The notes below the pieces were generated by a model. The model saw nothing but the letters and a program-made list of their open reading frames with translations. It made no database searches and was not told the DNA's origin. DNA of 64,000 bases from Pseudomonas sp. CFBP13508 (GTDB lineage: Bacteria; Pseudomonadota; Gammaproteobacteria; Pseudomonadales; Pseudomonadaceae): the NCBI RefSeq assembly GCF_005233515.1, contig NZ_QFZZ01000002.1:744001-808000 (forward strand), given 5' to 3'. Position numbers and translations under genes: made by a program. The first letter of the stretch is position 1. Each line of letters begins with the position of its first letter. This document shows, piece by piece, positions 43,444 through 52,792 of this stretch.

Positions 43444-44808
43444 TTAGCGAACACCATCCTGACGCAGAGCGGCCGGGGTGAAGTCGCTGGTGGTGGCGGT
43501 GAAGCCGAAGTCATACGCCTGCTTCTCTTCGTTCTTCATGCCCAGTGCCAGATAACGGCCGGACTGCAGGTCGTAGAGGGTTTCGAGGGCGTACCACGGC
43601 ACTTGCTTGTCGTAGTAGTTCTCGGCATGTGCCTCGGCTACACGCCACAGTTGGCCACGACCGTCGTAGTGGTCGATGACCGCTGCCTGCCAGGTGTCCT
43701 CGTCGATGTAGAAGTCACGCTTGGCGTAGATGTGGCGCTGGCCTTCCTTCAGGGTCGCGACCACGTGCCAGACGCGGCGCAGCTCGTAGCGAGCCAGGTC
43801 CTGGTTGATGTGACCGGCCTTGATGATGTCCGAGTACTTCAGTTTCGGATCGTCGAGCTTGTAGCTGTCGGAGGCGATGTACATCTCTTTCTTGCCTTCG
43901 AGCTTCCAGTCGTAACGATCCGGCGCACCGTTGTACATGTCGAGGTTGTCCGAGGTACGCAGGCCGTCGGCGGCAGTACCCGGGCCGTCATACGACACTT
44001 GCGGTGCACGGCGCACACGACGCTGCCCGGCGTTGTAGACCCACGCCGAACGCGGCTCCTTGACCTGATCGAGCGTCTCGTGCACCAGCAGTACGCCACC
44101 GGCCAGACGCGCCGGCGCGGTCACTTTCTGCTTGAAGTAGAACAGGATGTTGCCCGGGTTCGCCGGATCGTAGTCCTTCATCTTGTCGCGGAACACGAAC
44201 TGATCCTGGAAGTACACCAGGCTGTACGAGCCGTTCGGTTGCGGCGTGGCCTGGGTCACCAGACGGGTCACGCTGCCGCCGCGATAGCGGGTGATGTGGT
44301 TCCAGATCACTTCCACGCCGGTTTTCGGGATCGGGAACGGCACGGCGGTATCGAAGTTTTCCAGACCGTTGCCGCCGGACACCAGGTTGGTGCTGGTGGC
44401 GTTCTTCTTGATCGCAGCGAATACGTCATCCGGCACGGTGGCACCGCGATGGGACGGATAGACCGGCATCTTGAAGGTTTCCGGGTAGCGCTTGAACATC
44501 GCGTACTGGCCCGGGGCAAGCTTGTCCTTGTACTTGTCGACATCCTTGGCAGTGATGGTGAACAGCGGCTGCTCACTGGCGTAAGGGTTGGACAGGAAGC
44601 CTTTGCTGTCGACACTGCCGGCGTTTTTTGGCATTGGTTTCCAGGCCGGGATCGAGCCGTCGGCATTGCCAGCCATTTCCGCGCCCATCGGCGTCAGGCT
44701 CTTGCCCAGTTTATCCGCTTCGGCAGCAGGCACCGCCGCCATGACACTGGTCGCCAGCAGCGACAGGCCCAGAACACCGGCGTGGAACAGACTCTTTGTT
44801 ATTTTCAT
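43444..44808 (-). CDS. DUF1329 outer-membrane lipid-handling family protein
   Basis: The 454 residues start with a cleavable signal peptide (LGLSLLATSVMAAVPAAEA). Typical segments are LTPMGAEMAGNADGSIPAW, FYIDEDTWQAAVIDHYDGRG near the C-terminus and AGQRRVRRAPQVSYD. DUF1329 proteins are periplasmic or outer-membrane proteins with a LolB-like fold predicted, found beside DUF1302 proteins in lipid, sterol and aromatic degradation loci. It is 27 bases downstream of the DUF1302 gene and almost surely co-transcribed. Confidence 0.88.
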   Translation of the reverse strand: MKITKSLFHAGVLGLSLLATSVMAAVPAAEADKLGKSLTPMGAEMAGNADGSIPAWKPMPKNAGSVDSKGFLSNPYASEQPLFTITAKDVDKYKDKLAPGQYAMFKRYPETFKMPVYPSHRGATVPDDVFAAIKKNATSTNLVSGGNGLENFDTAVPFPIPKTGVEVIWNHITRYRGGSVTRLVTQATPQPNGSYSLVYFQDQFVFRDKMKDYDPANPGNILFYFKQKVTAPARLAGGVLLVHETLDQVKEPRSAWVYNAGQRRVRRAPQVSYDGPGTAADGLRTSDNLDMYNGAPDRYDWKLEGKKEMYIASDSYKLDDPKLKYSDIIKAGHINQDLARYELRRVWHVVATLKEGQRHIYAKRDFYIDEDTWQAAVIDHYDGRGQLWRVAEAHAENYYDKQVPWYALETLYDLQSGRYLALGMKNEEKQAYDFGFTATTSDFTPAALRQDGVR

Positions 44809-44835
44809 AAATTCGTTCGTCCTGAAATGCAGTGC

Positions 44836-46725
44836 TTAGAAGTTCACGCCGAAGCTGAGCGCCACGAAGTCGCGGTCGTCCACGGTGGTGTACTTGCCGT
44901 CGAAGAAATTGGTGTAGGCCAGGCTCGCGGTGTAGGTGTTCTGGTATTCGGCATCGACACCCAGGCTGACCGCTTTGCGACCTTCCTCGAAGTTGCCGCC
45001 AGGGCCTGGCGAGTAACCGCTGACGTCGTGGGACCAGGCCACGTTCGGCTTGAGGTTCACACCGGCAAACACGTCGTTGTATTCCCAGATCGCCCGACCA
45101 CGGTAGCCCCACGACATCGACGTGGTGAAACCGTCGTTTTCGCAATTGCGGCTGCGGTTGTTCTGCGGCGAACCGGGACCGGCGCCGTTGATGGTGCTGT
45201 TGTTGAGGATGTTGGCGCAGGTATCGACTGTGCCAGTGGCCGGCAACTCACCCGGACCGTAGACCGGGTCACGGCCATAACGCTTGTCGGAGCGGCTTTC
45301 CAGGCCACCGACGTAGGTCGCGCCGACTTCACCGACGAGGGTCAGACGACTGGCACCCATGACCTGATCGAAGAAGTGCGTGAACGTCGTCTGGATCTGG
45401 GTGATTTCCTTGCGCTCATAGCCATGCAGATCCTGACCCGGCACGCCAGTGAGCAGCGAAGCGTTGGTCAGCGCGCCGCCCAGTGGACGCACGCCGGCAA
45501 ACAGGATGTCGGTGGAGTTCAGTTGTACCGGCGCGTTCGGACGGTAGCTGATCTCACCGCTCCACGCCGTACCGGTAGGCAGGGTGGTGGAGAAGCTCAG
45601 ACCGTAGAGACGAATGTCTTCCGGGTATTCGATGAAGTAATTGGAGTTGCCCGCAACCAGCAGCGGTGCGAGTGCGGCAAACGGCCCCGGCAACCCGGCA
45701 GCGGTGTTGTAGACCGATTGCGGGGCACCGGTGGCGCTGAAGATCGGCGCACGGCTGTGGTAGTTCATGAAGTAGGCGCCGAACTCGGTGTCGAGTGGCT
45801 CGAACATGTATTTGAGGGATGCGCCCCACTGACCGCTGTCGCGCGCGTCACGGTCCGGGCCACGGCGCACCAGCACGCCTTCTTCGTCGACGTTGACACC
45901 GTTGGCGGCCAACGGCCCCAAAGCGACGGCCGGAATCTGCGAACGCTTGTTCAGTACGCGCAGATTGCTGTCGCAACCGTCGGCAACGATGTCCGGCTGG
46001 GAGAAGAAGGTGCCGCAGTTATCGACGACGGTCTGGTCCCACTCCAGTTGGTAGAACGCTTCGGCGGAGAGGTTATCGGTGAGGCTCTGCGACACATAGA
46101 ACATGTTGACCGGAATCAGGCCTTCCTTGATCTCGGCGCCAGGACGACGGAATGCGGAAACGTCGATCGGGTTGATCGAGTTGATACCGCCGCCGATGAA
46201 GGTACTTTCACCCCAGCTCACTACCTGCTTGCCCAGACGCACGGAACCCGGCTGATCGGCAATCGCGTAGTTGTGGTAGACGAAGGCGTCGAGGATCTGC
46301 CCGCCGGAGGACTTGGCGCCCTCTTTGCGGTTGCTGTCGCTGATGTCCTTGAATTCGCGGCTCTCGTCCTTCAGTTCGAAGTCGTACCAGTATTTGCCAC
46401 GGACGAACACGCCGGTGTCGCCGTATTTCAATTCAAGGTCATGGATACCCTTGAAGATCTTCGAAAAGGTTTCGCCGCTCTTGAAGTTGGCGTGCCCGTC
46501 ATCGGAAGTCTGCGACAGGCCGCGGCCGCCGTTGTTGACGCCGATGAGGTTCTTGTTCGGGCTCTGAGTAGACCAACTGGCACCGATCGACAGGGACGAG
46601 TCGAACTGGCCTTCGATTTCACCGACGTTGAAACTGACGCCGAATGCAGGCCCGGCGAGCGAGGAGGCAAGACTGACCGCCAGAGGCAGTTTCGCCCGGC
46701 GCCAGAACTGGTTTGCTGAGGTCAT
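44836..46725 (-). CDS. DUF1302 family outer-membrane protein
   Basis: The 629-residue protein has a signal peptide (LAVSLASSLAGPAFGVSF) and then many alternating beta-strand segments ending in a terminal phenylalanine (FVALSFGVNF), the usual mark of an outer-membrane barrel. SLSIGASWSTQSPNKNLIG and RLGKQVVSWGESTFIGGGIN match the DUF1302 family. Partnership with DUF1329 and an acyl-CoA ligase suggests uptake or surface processing of fatty acids, esters or alcohols. GGAG lies eight bases before the ATG. Confidence 0.88.
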   Translation of the reverse strand: MTSANQFWRRAKLPLAVSLASSLAGPAFGVSFNVGEIEGQFDSSLSIGASWSTQSPNKNLIGVNNGGRGLSQTSDDGHANFKSGETFSKIFKGIHDLELKYGDTGVFVRGKYWYDFELKDESREFKDISDSNRKEGAKSSGGQILDAFVYHNYAIADQPGSVRLGKQVVSWGESTFIGGGINSINPIDVSAFRRPGAEIKEGLIPVNMFYVSQSLTDNLSAEAFYQLEWDQTVVDNCGTFFSQPDIVADGCDSNLRVLNKRSQIPAVALGPLAANGVNVDEEGVLVRRGPDRDARDSGQWGASLKYMFEPLDTEFGAYFMNYHSRAPIFSATGAPQSVYNTAAGLPGPFAALAPLLVAGNSNYFIEYPEDIRLYGLSFSTTLPTGTAWSGEISYRPNAPVQLNSTDILFAGVRPLGGALTNASLLTGVPGQDLHGYERKEITQIQTTFTHFFDQVMGASRLTLVGEVGATYVGGLESRSDKRYGRDPVYGPGELPATGTVDTCANILNNSTINGAGPGSPQNNRSRNCENDGFTTSMSWGYRGRAIWEYNDVFAGVNLKPNVAWSHDVSGYSPGPGGNFEEGRKAVSLGVDAEYQNTYTASLAYTNFFDGKYTTVDDRDFVALSFGVNF

Positions 46726-47062
46726 CGACGCTACTCCATGTGCATTATTGTTATGGCAGTGAGTACTTTTAAAAACGCTGTGGAGGACCGGGCGCCAGGG
46801 CTGTCCGAAATCGCTCCAGAGTTGCTCGCCCCGTTCAGTGCGTGTGCTCCGTTTCTAAAAAGTCCTTGAGCGGACTATATCCAGCGGGTGGTAGTGCTTG
46901 ATCCCTCTAAAGTGTGATTTGCAGCCGCCAACCACTCTGGAACAGTCCTTTCGCCAGTCCGACACAAGTCGGCACGGCAAGGATGGCTGATTTTTTCGAT
47001 TTCACAAGCCAAGCGCTTGCTTGGTGGGTCTGGCGCGCCGGTTTCGGCGCGCCAGCAGGCAC
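46726..47062. other. 337-base gap between acyl-CoA ligase and DUF1302 gene
   Basis: No gene is seen. The left part is the leader of the DUF1302 gene. Near the right end are an interrupted palindrome CCAAGC-GCTT-GCTTGG (47010-47025) and a GC-rich hairpin (47031-47056). The palindrome could be an operator or part of a termination signal; the sequence does not decide it. Confidence 0.5.
47031..47056 (-). terminator. GC-rich hairpin after acyl-CoA ligase gene, no T run
   Basis: A perfect 10-bp stem, CTGGCGCGCC/GGCGCGCCAG, with a six-base loop lies seven bases beyond the stop codon. It lacks a following T run, so termination may be weak or the hairpin may protect the 3' end. Confidence 0.45.
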
Positions 47063-48745
47063 TTAAAGTGTCGAGAGGAAGGTGCTGTTGTTGGCCTGCC
47101 ATTCGGTGATGTCGAGGCGGATGCGCTTCTTGTCGAGCTTGCCGACACTGGTCTTGGGAATTTCGGTAACAAGGGCGATCTGACTGGGGATCGCCCACTT
47201 GCTCAGGTGCCCCAGCTCGACAAACGGTTTGAGGTGTTCCTTCAGTTCCCGTGCGCCGATCACCTGCCCTTCGCGGACCACCAGCAAGGCAAACGGGCGC
47301 TCGCCCCACTGCGGATCGGCAATGCCCACCACTGCTACTTCGCGTACCGCCGCATGCCGGCTGATGAGGTCTTCAAGGTCGAGGGAGGAGATCCACTCGC
47401 CGCCGGTCTTGATCACGTCCTTGATGCGATCACGAATATCGATCACGCCCATGCTGTCGAGCGTGGCGACGTCACCGGTGTGCAACCAGCCACCGGCCCA
47501 CAGCTCGGAGCCCTTCTGCGGTTCGTTGAAATAGCCTTCGGTCAGCCACGGCGCGCGCAGCACCAGTTCGCCCTGGGTTTCGCCGTCGGCCGGAAGGAAA
47601 TTGCCCTCGCCGTCGACAATCGCCGCTTCGACCAACGGTCCCGGCACGCCGGCCTTGATCCGGTAAGTGGTGCGCTCGTCTTCGCTGCCGGCCATCAGTT
47701 CGTCGTTGAGGTGCGCACAGGACACCAGCGGCCCGGTTTCCGACATGCCGTACGCGGCCGTCAGCTGAATGCCACGGGCCTTGGCGTTTTCATACAGGCT
47801 GCGGTTGAGCGCGCTGCCGCCGATGACGATTTTCCAGCCGCCAAAATCCGCACCTTGCGCGGCTTTGGCGTTGAGCAGCATCTGCAGGATGGTCGGCACG
47901 CAATGGGAAAAGGTGACCTTCTCCTTGCGCCACAACTCCACCAGATACTCCGGATCGTAACGGCCCGGGTAGACCTGCTTGAGCCCGAGCATGGTCGCCA
48001 CGTACGGCAAACCCCAGGCGTGGACGTGGAACATCGGCGTGATCGGCATGTACACATCGTTGGTGCCGAGCAGGCGTACGCTGTCGATCGAACCCATGAT
48101 CGTCGCCACGCCGATGGTGTGCAGCACCAATTGCCGGTGAGTGAAATACACGCCTTTCGGATTGCCCGTGGTGCCGGTGGTGTAGAACGTGGTGGCCACC
48201 GAGTTTTCGTCGAAGTCCTGGAAATCGTACTGCGCACTCGCAGCGGCCAGCAGTTGCTCGTATTCGCCGACGAGGTTCGGCAGCTCTGCGGTTTTCTCCG
48301 GAAGATCGGTCAGCAGCAGGGTTTTCTCGACCGTGGTCAGTTGCGGCGCAATCGCCTGATACAGCCCGACGAACTCGCTGTTGACCAGGACGAAGCGGTC
48401 CTCGGCGTGGTTCATCGTGTAGAGGATCTGCTCCGGCGACAGACGCACATTGATGGTGTGAATCACCGCGCCGATCATCGGAATGGCGAACATGCATTCC
48501 AGGTAACGGTGACTGTCCCAGTCCATCACCGCCACGGTGTCACCAGCCTTGACGCCGGCAGCCGTCAGCACATTGGCCAGCCGCGCAACCCGCTCGATCA
48601 GGGTCGGATAGCTGTAGCGCAACTGGTCGCGGTAGATGATTTCGCGGGTTTTCTCGTAACGGGCGCCGGACATCAGCAGCCGTTTGATCAGCAATGGATA
48701 CTGGTAGGCCCCATCGGCCGGCGGAATGACCCGAGTCTGCAACAT
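47063..48745 (-). CDS. Medium-chain fatty acid--CoA ligase, AlkK-like
   Basis: The 560-residue adenylate-forming enzyme activates fatty acids to acyl-CoA. Signature segments are the AMP-binding TTGTTGNPKGV, YGMSETGPLV, GGWLHTGDVA, the IKTGGEWIS hinge and PKTSVGKLDKKRIR with the catalytic lysine near the C-terminus. Overall it reads like AlkK and P. putida PP_0763, which act on medium-chain acids. It is upstream of the DUF1302-DUF1329 genes on the same strand with a 337-base gap. Confidence 0.93.
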   Translation of the reverse strand: MLQTRVIPPADGAYQYPLLIKRLLMSGARYEKTREIIYRDQLRYSYPTLIERVARLANVLTAAGVKAGDTVAVMDWDSHRYLECMFAIPMIGAVIHTINVRLSPEQILYTMNHAEDRFVLVNSEFVGLYQAIAPQLTTVEKTLLLTDLPEKTAELPNLVGEYEQLLAAASAQYDFQDFDENSVATTFYTTGTTGNPKGVYFTHRQLVLHTIGVATIMGSIDSVRLLGTNDVYMPITPMFHVHAWGLPYVATMLGLKQVYPGRYDPEYLVELWRKEKVTFSHCVPTILQMLLNAKAAQGADFGGWKIVIGGSALNRSLYENAKARGIQLTAAYGMSETGPLVSCAHLNDELMAGSEDERTTYRIKAGVPGPLVEAAIVDGEGNFLPADGETQGELVLRAPWLTEGYFNEPQKGSELWAGGWLHTGDVATLDSMGVIDIRDRIKDVIKTGGEWISSLDLEDLISRHAAVREVAVVGIADPQWGERPFALLVVREGQVIGARELKEHLKPFVELGHLSKWAIPSQIALVTEIPKTSVGKLDKKRIRLDITEWQANNSTFLSTL

Positions 48746-48902
48746 AAGAATCCCTTTTCTGACTGCACGGTGTTGGCGGAGAGATTCGTACTCTAGTGCG
48801 CCTGCATGACAGTCAAATCAGCCAAAGGAATGATTTGCAGAGCTGTACAAATGCTAGCTTTGCGCCAGCATCCCAGACATCGAGAAAATGGATATGGCAC
48901 CT

Positions 48903-48990
48903 GTAGGAGCTGCCGAAGGCTGCGATCTTTTGATCTTGATCCTGAAACAAGATCAAAAGATCGCAGCCTCGTTGCACTCGTCAGCTCCTG
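48903..48990. repeat. REP doublet (GTAGGAGCTG family), one variant arm
   Basis: The left arm is the common GTAGGAGCTGCCGAAGGC form. The right arm carries the longer head CTCGTTGCACTCGTCAGCTC also seen, inverted, at 18768-18795. Confidence 0.85.
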
Positions 48991-49011
48991 CGAGGGAAAA
49001 ATGCCGACCGG

Positions 49012-49641
49012 TCAGTGCATCTCGGTGAACGCGATTTTCACGCCGAGAGCAATCAGTACCGCGCCCATGGTGCGGTCGAACCAGTGGCCCATGCGGGCGA
49101 AGCCGGCGCGCACCCGTTGCTGGCTGAACAGCATCGCCACCAGGCAGAACCAGATCGCCGTCGCCACCGCCAGGTACACCCCGTAACCGGCCTGCACGGC
49201 CAGCGGTGTGTGCGGGTTGATCACCACGGTGAACAGCGAGAGGAAAAACAGCGTGGCTTTCGGGTTCAGACCGTTGGTGACGAAGCCCGAGGTAAACGCG
49301 CCCCGCGCGGTGCGTACGCCGGTTTCCCGGTGCAAGTCATCGTTGACGGTTTTCGCCGGTTGCGCGCGCAAGGCCTTGAAGCCGATGTAAAGCAGATACG
49401 CGGCGGCGGCCCACTTCAGCGCGTTGAACAGCACGATCGACTGCGACACGATCAGACCGATGCCGAGCAACGAATAGCCGACATGCAGGAAAATCGCCGA
49501 GCCCACGCCCAGCGCGGTCCAGGTGCCGGCGCGGCGGCCATGGGTCACGCTTTCGCGCACCACCACGGCAAAGTCCGGGCCGGGGCTGGCGACGGCCAGA
49601 AGATGGATCAGGGCAACGGTCAAGAACTCGGTCCAGTACAT
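49012..49641 (-). CDS. LysE/RhtB-family amino-acid exporter
   Basis: The 209-residue membrane protein has about six hydrophobic helices. The family start is intact (LIHLLAVASPGPDFAVVVRESV), as is GFVTNGLNPKATLFFLSLF in the middle. These proteins export amino acids or homoserine lactone-like compounds by proton exchange; the substrate is unknown. It lies between two REP doublets and no partner gene is obvious. Confidence 0.9.
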   Translation of the reverse strand: MYWTEFLTVALIHLLAVASPGPDFAVVVRESVTHGRRAGTWTALGVGSAIFLHVGYSLLGIGLIVSQSIVLFNALKWAAAAYLLYIGFKALRAQPAKTVNDDLHRETGVRTARGAFTSGFVTNGLNPKATLFFLSLFTVVINPHTPLAVQAGYGVYLAVATAIWFCLVAMLFSQQRVRAGFARMGHWFDRTMGAVLIALGVKIAFTEMH

Positions 49642-49696
49642 GGGCGCTCCTCAGGATTCGAATGTTCACACTGGGCTCATTGCCGAATGCTTTCCC

Positions 49697-49787
49697 TGTG
49701 AGAGCGAGCCTGCTCGCGAAAGCGCTGGGTCAGCCAACAGAGATGTTGAATGGGCCAGAGCTTTCGCGAGCAGGCTCGCTCCCACAG
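49697..49787. repeat. REP doublet (GGGAGCGAGCCTGCTCGCGAA family)
   Basis: Two inverted REP cores are separated by about 50 bases, in the divergent gap between the LysE-family gene and the hydroxyacid dehydrogenase gene. Confidence 0.88.
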
Positions 49788-49882
49788 GTGGTTCAGGGCA
49801 TTTCGGTGTCGAGTAACCAATTGTTTCATCTGGTAGGCTCGGCAGAGTACGCCCTCCGCTCACAGCACAAAAGGTACAGTTG

Positions 49883-50848
49883 ATGACGAACACGCGCCGC
49901 GCGGTATTCCTTGATCACCCTTCGCTGGATCTCGGCGATCTGGACCTCGGTCCGTTGCGCGAATGCTTCAGCGACTTGCAGCTGTTCGCCCAGACTCTGC
50001 CGGAACAGGTCAGCGAACGCCTGCACGGCGCCAGTGTGGCGATCACCAACAAAGTCGTGATCGACGCGGCCGCGATGGCTGCCAACCCGCAACTGAAACT
50101 GATCCTGATCAGCGCCACCGGCACCAACAATGTCGACCTCACTGCCGCCCGCGCTCACGACATCACCGTGTGCAATTGCCAGGCTTACGGCACGCCGTCG
50201 GTGGCGCAACACACGATCATGCTGTTGCTCAACCTCGCCACGCGCCTGGCCGACTATCAGCAAGCAGTGGGCGCAGGCCGCTGGCAACAGGCGAAACAGT
50301 TCTGTCTGCTCGACTACCCGATCGTCGAACTGCAAGGCAAAACCCTCGGCCTGCTCGGCCATGGCGAACTCGGTGGCGCCGTGGCGCGGTTGGCCGAAGC
50401 GTTTGGCATGCGCGTGTTGCTTGGGCAGATTCCCGGGCGCCCGGCTCGGCCGGATCGCCTGCCGCTGGAAGAACTGCTGCCGCAGATCGACGCCCTGACC
50501 CTGCACTGCCCGCTCAACGAGCACACCCGGAACTTCATCGGCGCCGGCGAGCTGGCCGCGATGAAGCCCGGCGCATTCGTGGTCAATACCGCTCGTGGCG
50601 GCTTGATCGACGAGCAAGCGCTGGCCGACGCTTTGCGTAGCGGCCACCTCGGCGGTGCGGCGACCGATGTGTTGAGTGTCGAGCCACCGACCCAGGGCAA
50701 TCCGCTGCTCGCCGCCGATATCCCGCGCCTGATCGTCACCCCGCATAACGCTTGGGGCAGTCGCGAGGCGCGCCAGCGTATCGTCGGGCAATTGAGCGAA
50801 AACGCCCAGGCGTTCTTCAGCGGTGAGGCGCTGCGGGTCGTCAGTTGA
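49883..50848 (+). CDS. D-2-hydroxyacid dehydrogenase (hydroxypyruvate reductase type)
   Basis: The 321-residue NAD(P)-dependent enzyme reduces 2-oxoacids such as hydroxypyruvate or glyoxylate, or runs in reverse. The Rossmann motif is [18 protein letters not shown]. The catalytic arginine is in [11 protein letters not shown], the glutamate in VLSVEPP and the histidine in VTPHNAWGS. It resembles bacterial HprA-type glycerate dehydrogenases. The ATG at 49883 is preferred over a TTG one codon earlier. It ends 32 bases before rsmC. Confidence 0.9.
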   Translation: MTNTRRAVFLDHPSLDLGDLDLGPLRECFSDLQLFAQTLPEQVSERLHGASVAITNKVVIDAAAMAANPQLKLILISATGTNNVDLTAARAHDITVCNCQAYGTPSVAQHTIMLLLNLATRLADYQQAVGAGRWQQAKQFCLLDYPIVELQGKTLGLLGHGELGGAVARLAEAFGMRVLLGQIPGRPARPDRLPLEELLPQIDALTLHCPLNEHTRNFIGAGELAAMKPGAFVVNTARGGLIDEQALADALRSGHLGGAATDVLSVEPPTQGNPLLAADIPRLIVTPHNAWGSREARQRIVGQLSENAQAFFSGEALRVVS

Positions 50849-50880
50849 TAAACTGCGGCACTTTTTTTCAAGGAGCAGTT

Positions 50881-51879
50881 ATGGATCCGCGCAGTGAAGT
50901 ACTGCTTCGTCAGGCCGAGTTATTCCAGGGTTCGCTGCTGTTGGCCGGCCTGCCTGCCGACGACTTGCTCGGGCGTCTGCCGAATGCGTTCGGCTGGTGC
51001 TGGCACGCTGGCGACCAAGCCGCACTGGACGCACGTTTCGAAGGCCGCAGCCAGTTCGGCGTGAACGTGCCCGAGCGTGAGTTCGACAGCGCTGTGGTGT
51101 TCCTGCCCAAGTCCAAGGACCTCACCGACTACATCCTCAACGCCGTGGCGTCGCGTCTGGCCGGGCGTGAGGTGTTTCTGGTCGGGGAAAAACGCAGCGG
51201 CATCGAAGGCGCATCCAAACAGCTCAACCCGTTCGGCAAGCCGCGCAAACTCGACAGCGCCCGCCACTGCCAGCTCTGGCAAGTCACCGTGGCCAATGCA
51301 CCTGAAGCGAAACCGCTGGAAAGCCTGGCGCAGACGTACGAACTGCCGCTGGCCGAAGGGCCGTTGAAAGTCATCAGCCTGCCGGGCGTGTTCAGCCACG
51401 GTCGCCTGGATCGCGGCAGTGCCCTGCTGCTGGAGCATCTGGACAAACTGCCGAGCGGCCATCTGCTTGATTTCGGTTGCGGCGCCGGCGTGCTCGGGGC
51501 TGCGGTGAAACGTCGCTATCCGCACAATCAGGTGACGTTGCTGGATGTCGACGCGTTCGCCGCCGCCAGTAGCCGTCTGACCTTGGCCGCCAATGGCCTG
51601 GAAGCCGAAGTGCTGACCGGCGACGGCATCGACGCCGCGCCGATGGGTTTGAGCGCGATTCTGAGCAATCCGCCATTCCATGTCGGCGTGCACACCGATT
51701 ATTTTGCTACGGAGAACCTGCTGCGAAAAGCGGCGAAACATCTGAAAAACGGTGGCGAACTGCGCCTTGTGGCGAACAGCTTCCTCAAGTATCAGCCGCT
51801 GATCGAGGAGCACCTGGGCGTGTGTGCGATCAAGGCTGAAGGCAATGGTTTCCGGATCTACCGGGCCAAGCGCGGCTGA
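50881..51879 (+). CDS. rsmC: 16S rRNA (guanine(1207)-N(2))-methyltransferase
   Basis: RsmC methylates G1207 of 16S rRNA in the 30S subunit. The 332 residues show two related methyltransferase-like halves. The C-terminal half carries the SAM site [20 protein letters not shown] and the catalytic NPPFHVG at about residue 263. AAGGAGCAGTT lies just upstream of the ATG at 50881. The longer frame from 50845 overlaps the preceding gene and is not supported. Confidence 0.94.
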   Translation: MDPRSEVLLRQAELFQGSLLLAGLPADDLLGRLPNAFGWCWHAGDQAALDARFEGRSQFGVNVPEREFDSAVVFLPKSKDLTDYILNAVASRLAGREVFLVGEKRSGIEGASKQLNPFGKPRKLDSARHCQLWQVTVANAPEAKPLESLAQTYELPLAEGPLKVISLPGVFSHGRLDRGSALLLEHLDKLPSGHLLDFGCGAGVLGAAVKRRYPHNQVTLLDVDAFAAASSRLTLAANGLEAEVLTGDGIDAAPMGLSAILSNPPFHVGVHTDYFATENLLRKAAKHLKNGGELRLVANSFLKYQPLIEEHLGVCAIKAEGNGFRIYRAKRG

Positions 51880-51921
51880 AAATTTGTTCTTGCCCAATCG
51901 TATTTGCCTAGGCAGAATCCG

Positions 51922-52122
51922 CTCCGTCCTAGGGGAGTAGTCTCCCACGAGCGCCAAGCTCGTCCGGCATACGTCAACATACTTGATCCTCAGATCATGG
52001 CGTATGCGACCCAAGCGTCCGCACCAGACGGATCGCAGGGTTTGACAAGACCTATGACACGCACACCTTACCCGGGGCGGGAAGGCTGTACGTGTCATAG
52101 CCGTGTCGACCCGCCCCTTAGG
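51922..52122 (+). promoter_or_regulatory. yybP-ykoY (manganese) riboswitch
   Basis: The leader carries the conserved AGGGGAGTAG near its 5' end and CCCGGGGCGGGAAGGCTG near its 3' end. These are the two binding-loop segments of the yybP-ykoY class. TCCTAGGGG (about 51928-51936) pairs with CCCCTTAGG (52115-52123) as the outer helix. CTATGACACG pairs with CGTGTCATAG around the second loop. The 3' outer strand runs to within ten bases of the ATG, so ligand binding could control ribosome access. It lies directly upstream of a TMEM165/GDT1-family gene, a usual partner of this class. Confidence 0.88.
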
Positions 52123-52131
52123 AAATCCCTG

Positions 52132-52716
52132 ATGCTGGACTCGCTACTCGTTCCCACCGCTATCGTTGCCTTGGCCGAAATCGGCGACAAGACGCAACTG
52201 CTCGCGCTGATTCTCGCCGCTCGCTTCCGCAAACCCTGGCCGATCATCGCCGGGATTGTCGCCGCGACCCTGGCCAACCACGCAGCAGCCGGTGCGGTAG
52301 GTGCCTGGGTCGGCAGTTTCTTCTCCGACGCCGTCCTGCACTGGATCCTCGCCGCCAGCTTCGCCGCCACGGCGCTGTGGACTCTGGTCCCGGACAAAAT
52401 GGATGACGACGAAGCCAGCACGGCGCGCAAGTTCGGGCCGTTCCTGACCACGCTGATCGCGTTCTTCCTGGCGGAAATCGGCGACAAGACGCAGATCGCC
52501 ACGGTGATGCTCGCCGCGCAATATCCGGAACTGTGGCTGGTGATTATCGGCACCACGGTGGGTATGCTGATTGCCAATGTGCCGGTGGTGCTGGCGGGTA
52601 ACTTTGCCGCGGACAAGTTGCCGCTGACCCTGATCCGCCGCCTCGCGGCTTCGGCGTTCATGATTCTGGCGATTGTTGCGGTTTATAAAGCGATGCAGAG
52701 CAGCGGCTGGGTTTGA
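52132..52716 (+). CDS. TMEM165/GDT1 (UPF0016) family cation exporter
   Basis: The 194-residue membrane protein has the two inverted-repeat signatures of the family, E16-I-G-D-K-T21 and E115-I-G-D-K-T120, within about six helices. Bacterial members such as Vibrio MneA export manganese; eukaryotic ones handle Mn and Ca. The manganese-type riboswitch in front strongly supports a Mn export role. The ATG at 52132 is preferred because the region before it is the riboswitch. Confidence 0.92.
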   Translation: MLDSLLVPTAIVALAEIGDKTQLLALILAARFRKPWPIIAGIVAATLANHAAAGAVGAWVGSFFSDAVLHWILAASFAATALWTLVPDKMDDDEASTARKFGPFLTTLIAFFLAEIGDKTQIATVMLAAQYPELWLVIIGTTVGMLIANVPVVLAGNFAADKLPLTLIRRLAASAFMILAIVAVYKAMQSSGWV

Positions 52717-52719
52717 AGC

Positions 52720-52792
52720 AGCTGCAAGCTGCAAGCTGCAAGTAAAAAGCTGCAAGCCACGCACATCTGCTTTAGCTTGCAGCTTGCAGCTT
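52720..52792. repeat. Inverted GCTGCAA/TTGCAGC repeat
   Basis: GCTGCAA is repeated several times on the left (52721-52756), and its complement twice on the right (about 52773-52790), so a hairpin of about 17 bp can form. It sits in the convergent gap after the exporter gene, where a terminator would be expected, but without a clear T run. Confidence 0.75.

Noticed and set aside
46726..46860. A sigma-54 promoter ahead of the DUF1302 gene
   Set aside because: The GG/GC elements near TGGCGC do not have the required spacing to a TTGC-type element.
47010..47025. Interrupted palindrome called as a specific TetR/FadR operator
   Set aside because: One 6-bp inverted repeat next to another hairpin is too little to name a regulator; it is noted only as a candidate site.
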